64,000 bases of DNA from Dehalobacter alkaniphilus (lineage in GTDB: Bacteria; Bacillota; Desulfitobacteriia; Desulfitobacteriales; Syntrophobotulaceae). The position numbers were made by a program, and so were the translations under genes. Under the pieces are notes generated by a model, which was not told where the DNA came from, ran no database searches, and worked only from the letters and a program-made list of their open reading frames with translations. The stretch spans positions 3,100,001-3,164,000 of the forward strand of contig CP148031.1 of the NCBI GenBank assembly GCA_040500365.1, written 5' to 3'. Every line of letters starts with the position of its first letter. The first letter of the stretch is position 1. Shown here one piece after another: positions 60,350 through 64,000 of the stretch.

Positions 60350-61315
60350 TTATTTTTTGGCAATCACTCGTCTTACAGCTTCAACAATGTCTTTCGCTGT
60401 AAGATGATACTTCACCAGCAGTTCATCCGGGCGTCCGGACTCTCCGAAAACATCATTGACCCCAACCCGGCAGAGCGGGACAGGACAATTTTCGCTTAAT
60501 ACTTCTGCCACTGCACTTCCGAGTCCGCCGATAATGCTGTGTTCCTCCGCAGTGACAACTGCTCCTGTTTGTTGCGCGATCTGAATAATGGTCTGTTTGT
60601 CCAGTGGTTTAACAGAGGCACAATTGACAACCGCGACATCGCAGCCCTGCCCGCTGAGTTCACTCACAGCCTTCAGCGCTTCCGCTACCATGAGCCCGTT
60701 TGCGATAATGACAGCATCTTTGCCGTCTTTCAGGACATTGGCCTTGCCAATCTCGAACTGATAGGAAGATGAATCAAAGAGCACGGGCAGCGCCAGTCTT
60801 CCGAGCCGGATATAGACAGGTCCCTGGTATGCTGCAGCAGCTTTGATGACTTGACTTGTTTCCTCCGCATCAGCAGGAACCAGTACTGTCATATTCGGCA
60901 CCGAACGCATCAGCGCCACATCCTCCACAGCCTGGTGGGAGGCACCGTCTTCACCTACACTGATCCCCGCATGGGTAGCCGCAATCTTCACATTGAGCTT
61001 CGGATATGCAATGGAATTCCGGATCTGTTCAAAAGCCCTTCCTGTCGCAAAGATTGCAAAGGTACTCGCAAAAGGAATTTTACCCGCTGCTGCCAGCCCG
61101 GCCGAGACTCCCATTAAATTTTGTTCGGCAATGCCTATATTGATGAAACGTTTCGGAAATACCTTGGCAAAATCGGCTGTTTTGGTTGACTTGGACAAGT
61201 CGGCATCCAGAACCACAATATCCTTGTTTTCTCCGCCAAGCTGCACAAGTGTTTTGCCATAGGCATCTCTCGTCGCTATTTTTTCCGCTTTAATCAGATC
61301 AAACATCTCAGCCAT
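60350..61315 (-). CDS. transketolase, C-terminal subunit
   Basis: 321 residues: PYR and C-terminal domains of transketolase (FINIGIAEQNLMGVSAGLAA with the catalytic Glu; DGASHQAVEDVALMRSVPN). Works with the N-terminal subunit encoded just upstream; the stop and start codons share bases (ATGA-like junction). A separate two-gene form is normal in archaea and many anaerobes, not a frameshift. Confidence 0.95.
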   Translation of the reverse strand: MAEMFDLIKAEKIATRDAYGKTLVQLGGENKDIVVLDADLSKSTKTADFAKVFPKRFINIGIAEQNLMGVSAGLAAAGKIPFASTFAIFATGRAFEQIRNSIAYPKLNVKIAATHAGISVGEDGASHQAVEDVALMRSVPNMTVLVPADAEETSQVIKAAAAYQGPVYIRLGRLALPVLFDSSSYQFEIGKANVLKDGKDAVIIANGLMVAEALKAVSELSGQGCDVAVVNCASVKPLDKQTIIQIAQQTGAVVTAEEHSIIGGLGSAVAEVLSENCPVPLCRVGVNDVFGESGRPDELLVKYHLTAKDIVEAVRRVIAKK

Positions 61316-62127
61316 TAGTTTTCACCTCTCAGTTCAGCCAGGGCAGCTTCCGCTTGTTCAGGGCTGGGTGCATTTCCATGCCACCCCGCCTGGTTTTCCA
61401 TAAAAGATACCCCTTTCCCTTTAATGGTTTTGGCGATAATCATCGTCGGTTTGCCCTGAACCTGCTTCGCTGCTTCCAGGGTATCCGTCAATGCTGAAAT
61501 GTCGTGGCCGTCAACCTCCAGGACATTCCATCCAAAGGCTCCCCATTTGTCGGAGAGCGGAGAAGAATTCATGACTTTTTCCGTCTCCCCGTCAATTTGA
61601 AGACCGTTAAAGTCCAGGATGCCAATCAGATTATCGAGCTTATAATGGGCTGCTGCCATTGCCGCTTCCCAAACCAGACCCTCATTCATTTCCCCATCAC
61701 CTACGAGACAATATACTTTGTATGTTTTTTGATCAATCTTGCCGGCGAGCGCCATCCCAACTGCAGCTGAAATGCCCTGTCCCAAAGAACCGGTGGACAT
61801 ATCGACTCCCGGAACCTTTTTCATATCCGGATGCCCCTGGAGAAAGTGTCCGGTCTGCCGTAAGTGCTGCAGCTCCTCGCGCGGGAAATATCCCTTTTCA
61901 GCCAGAGCTGCATAAAGTACAGGGGCAGCATGCCCCTTACTGAGCACAAAGCGGTCCCGCTCAGGCCATCCAGGATTGGCCGGATCAATATTCATGATCC
62001 GGAAGTATAAGACGGCAAGGATATCTGCGGCCGAAAGGCTGCCGCCTGGATGCCCTGATTTAGCTTTTTCCAGCATTTCAATGATGTCCTGACGTATCCT
62101 GCAGGCGATTTCTTTTAAATCTGACAT
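61315..62127 (-). CDS. transketolase, N-terminal subunit
   Basis: 270 residues from ATG 62127 (MSDLKEIACRI); AAGGAGG upstream is 12 bases away. TPP-binding part: GHPGGSLSAADILAVLY, GDGEMNEGLVWEAAMAA and the N-terminal His. Transfers two-carbon units in the pentose phosphate path together with the C-terminal subunit. Confidence 0.95.
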   Translation of the reverse strand: MSDLKEIACRIRQDIIEMLEKAKSGHPGGSLSAADILAVLYFRIMNIDPANPGWPERDRFVLSKGHAAPVLYAALAEKGYFPREELQHLRQTGHFLQGHPDMKKVPGVDMSTGSLGQGISAAVGMALAGKIDQKTYKVYCLVGDGEMNEGLVWEAAMAAAHYKLDNLIGILDFNGLQIDGETEKVMNSSPLSDKWGAFGWNVLEVDGHDISALTDTLEAAKQVQGKPTMIIAKTIKGKGVSFMENQAGWHGNAPSPEQAEAALAELRGEN

Positions 62128-62160
62128 GGTATAAAGCTTCCTCCTTTGCTTGGTCACAAT

Positions 62161-63268
62161 TTATTTATTCTGTCCGACAATTTGCTGAAGATAAGCCGAA
62201 ATATACGGATCAATTTCCCCATCCATCACCGCATTAACATTCCCTGTTTCATAGCTGGTTCGATGGTCTTTGACCATGCTGTAAGGATGAAAGACATAGG
62301 ACCGAATCTGGCTCCCCCAGGCAATATCATTTTGCTCCCCACGAACCTCAGATATTTCCTCTTCCTGTTGTTTTCGCTTTAATTCCAAAAGCTTGGCCTG
62401 AAGAACCCGCATGCAATAAGCCCTGTTCTGAATCTGTGAGCGCTCGCTCTGACATTGAACAATAATTCCGGTAGGCAGGTGTGTGATCCGTACAGCAGAA
62501 TCCGTCTTATTGACATGCTGTCCGCCGGCTCCGCCTGAACGGTACGTGTCAACCTTTAAATCCTCCGCATCAATGGTTATCTCTGCATCATCAGTGACTT
62601 CAGGAATCACATCGACGGAGGCAAAGGAAGTATGCCGCCGTCCGGAGGCATCAAAAGGAGAGATACGAACCAGACGGTGTACCCCTTTCTCACATTTGGC
62701 GTAGCCGTAGGCATTCTCCCCGGCCAAGGAAAATGTTACACTTTTAATTCCTGCTTCTTCTCCCGGGAGAAGATCGAGTGTCTCGACTTTAAATCCCCGG
62801 CGTTCACCCCAGCGTACATACATCCTGTACAGCATCTGCACCCAATCCTGGGATTCGGTTCCGCCTGCGCCGGAGTGAAGGGTAATGATCGCATTATTAC
62901 GGTCATAAGGTCCGCTGAGCAAAATCTCTAGTTCCAAATCAGCAAACTGGTTTTTCAATTTAACAATGGTGTTTTCAATTTCCGATTCCAAAGAAATATC
63001 GTCTTCCTCCACAGCCAGCTCCCAAAGTGCAGCGATGTCCTCGATCTGATCCTGGAGCTGTTGATGGACCGTCACCTTATCCTTCTCACGGGTCAATTCC
63101 TGCATGACTTTTTGCGCTGAAGAAGGATCATCCCAGAAACCGGGTTTGTTGAGTTCGTCCTCAAGCTTGGCAATCTTTATCTGACGGCCAGCAACGTCAA
63201 AGGGAAACCCTCAAATCTGCTAAACGCATTTTTAGATTCTCAATTTCTTTTTTCCAATCGGCAAGCAT
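62161..63268 (-). CDS. prfB: peptide chain release factor 2, with programmed +1 frameshift
   Basis: Codons 1-23 (ATG 63268, MLADWKKEIENLKMRLAD) end at an in-frame TGA at 63197-63199, directly after CTT, with AGGG upstream. The +1 frame continues from GAC through the rest of the gene to 62161. This is the known autoregulatory frameshift of RF2, which reads UGA itself. Motifs: SPF anticodon-like tripeptide in RISPFDASGRR and GGQ in GGAGGQHVNKTD. Confidence 0.95.
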
Positions 63269-63338
63269 TTTTCCACCCCTAGATTATTTTTTCCACTGCT
63301 TATTAAAGTAAAACAAATCTGTTTTGTCAACATTTTAT

Positions 63339-64000
63339 TTAGCTGTTGATTCCGCAACATTTCTTATATTTCTTCCCACTTCCGCACGGGCAGGGATCAT
63401 TGCGGCCAATATGTTCCCCAATTTTGCGGGGCTTCTTGACCTGCTCCTGTTCTTCCTCATAACGGTTCTCGGAGACTTTTTGCGCCTGTTCCGGAACTTG
63501 CGTCGTAATCCGAGGTGTTACTCTTAAGATATAAGTCGAAACGTCCTCCTGGATGGATTCTACCATACCCTGGAACATATCAAAGGCTTCATTCTTGTAT
63601 TCAAGGAGCGGATCGCGCTGTCCGTAAGCTCTTAAGCCAATCCCTTCCCGGAGGCTGTCCATCGCGTCAAGATGTTCCTTCCAGCGGGTATCTACAACCT
63701 GCAGAGCCACTGCTCTTTCAATTTGGCGCATCAGGTCCGAACCGAACTGGGATTCCCTGATCTCGTACAGTTCATGCACCCTGTCGGTCAATAGTTCTTC
63801 AACTTCTTCTTTGGCTAAATTGCTAATCTGTTCGGGGGTAAAGTCATGATCAGGAAGAATGACATTGTCGACATAGTCCAGAAAACTGACCAGATCCCAT
63901 TCTTCCGGATACGGGCTATTTCCGCTGTAACGCGCTGTGGTGTCGGCAATGACTTTTTCGATCATATCCATTACCTGTTCTTTCAGGTTTTCTCCTGTCA
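63339..64000 (-). CDS. secA: SecA, C-terminal part (partial)
   Basis: The frame is open to the window end; about 220 residues remain. The helical scaffold (LQVVDTRWKEHLDAMDSLREG) and the C-terminal zinc motif CPCGSGKKYKKCCG are those of SecA, the protein export motor. prfB follows 71 bp downstream, a common order in Firmicutes. Confidence 0.97.
   Translation of the reverse strand, partial: TGENLKEQVMDMIEKVIADTTARYSGNSPYPEEWDLVSFLDYVDNVILPDHDFTPEQISNLAKEEVEELLTDRVHELYEIRESQFGSDLMRQIERAVALQVVDTRWKEHLDAMDSLREGIGLRAYGQRDPLLEYKNEAFDMFQGMVESIQEDVSTYILRVTPRITTQVPEQAQKVSENRYEEEQEQVKKPRKIGEHIGRNDPCPCGSGKKYKKCCGINS

Noticed and set aside
60350..62127. Transketolase broken by a frameshift
   Set aside because: Two-subunit transketolases with separate N- and C-terminal genes are a normal family form; both halves have own starts.
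63105..63268. prfB start inside the gene, i.e. truncated or broken gene
   Set aside because: The 23-codon leader, TGA after CTT and upstream AGGG are the standard +1 programmed frameshift of RF2.

Overview
The window looks like a chromosome segment of a low-to-mid G+C Clostridia bacterium, probably a Peptococcaceae/Desulfitobacteriaceae-type anaerobe. The evidence is the gene clusters (rapZ-yvcK-whiA, pgk-tpiA-gpmI-eno-secG, smpB-ssrA, secA-prfB, ftsE-ftsX-M23 peptidase-ctp), a membrane pyrophosphatase, a B12-binding radical SAM protein and a two-subunit transketolase. The genus assignment is inference; I could not compare with databases.

Positions 1 to about 16,640 are one end of a prophage integrated at the 3' end of the tmRNA gene (ssrA, 16634-16986, minus strand). 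The other prophage end lies left of the window. From right to left it holds a plus-strand lysogeny module: an S24-type repressor, a membrane-anchored HIRAN-like protein and a large serine recombinase whose reading frame runs antisense into ssrA. Divergent from this is a long minus-strand early operon: Cro-like regulator, tyrosine recombinase, a Tad2-like (DUF2829) gene, replisome organiser, DnaC-type loader, ArpU-like regulator, ParB-N/methyltransferase, HNH nuclease, many small overlapping genes, MazG-like, YopX and a secreted protein. A terminator at 1813-1838 closes the early operon. The packaging genes (HTH TerS-like, HNH/P-loop protein, P27-like TerS, start of TerL) follow. The most unusual feature is that the Tad2-like gene sits between two copies of a 56-bp repeat, one being the last codons of the tyrosine recombinase, starting exactly after its catalytic tyrosine codon.

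Positions 17-29.4 kb are host housekeeping: PIG-L deacetylase, DUF4003 protein, SmpB, an esterase, membrane pyrophosphatase, SecG, and the glycolytic genes eno, gpmI, tpiA, pgk (no gap gene here). Positions 29.4-41.3 kb hold TrkH/TrkA potassium uptake, a Na/Pi cotransporter, whiA-yvcK-rapZ, an orphan solute-binding lipoprotein preceded by a candidate structured RNA, a radical SAM protein and a HAD phosphatase.

Positions 41.4-46.7 kb form a plus-strand cassette of sensor kinase, response regulator, ABC ATPase and two ABC-2 permeases (LnrJK/LnrLMN-like architecture), with an inverted-repeat-rich leader. Then come panB, uvrA (with an SOS box), uvrB, and a P-loop ATPase. At 54.3-60 kb a cell-wall operon (ftsE, ftsX, an M23 peptidase, ctp) is interrupted: a 1,654-bp IS1182-like element with a 4-bp target duplication splits the ctp protease gene. 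The window ends with split transketolase, prfB with its programmed +1 frameshift, and the 3' end of secA.
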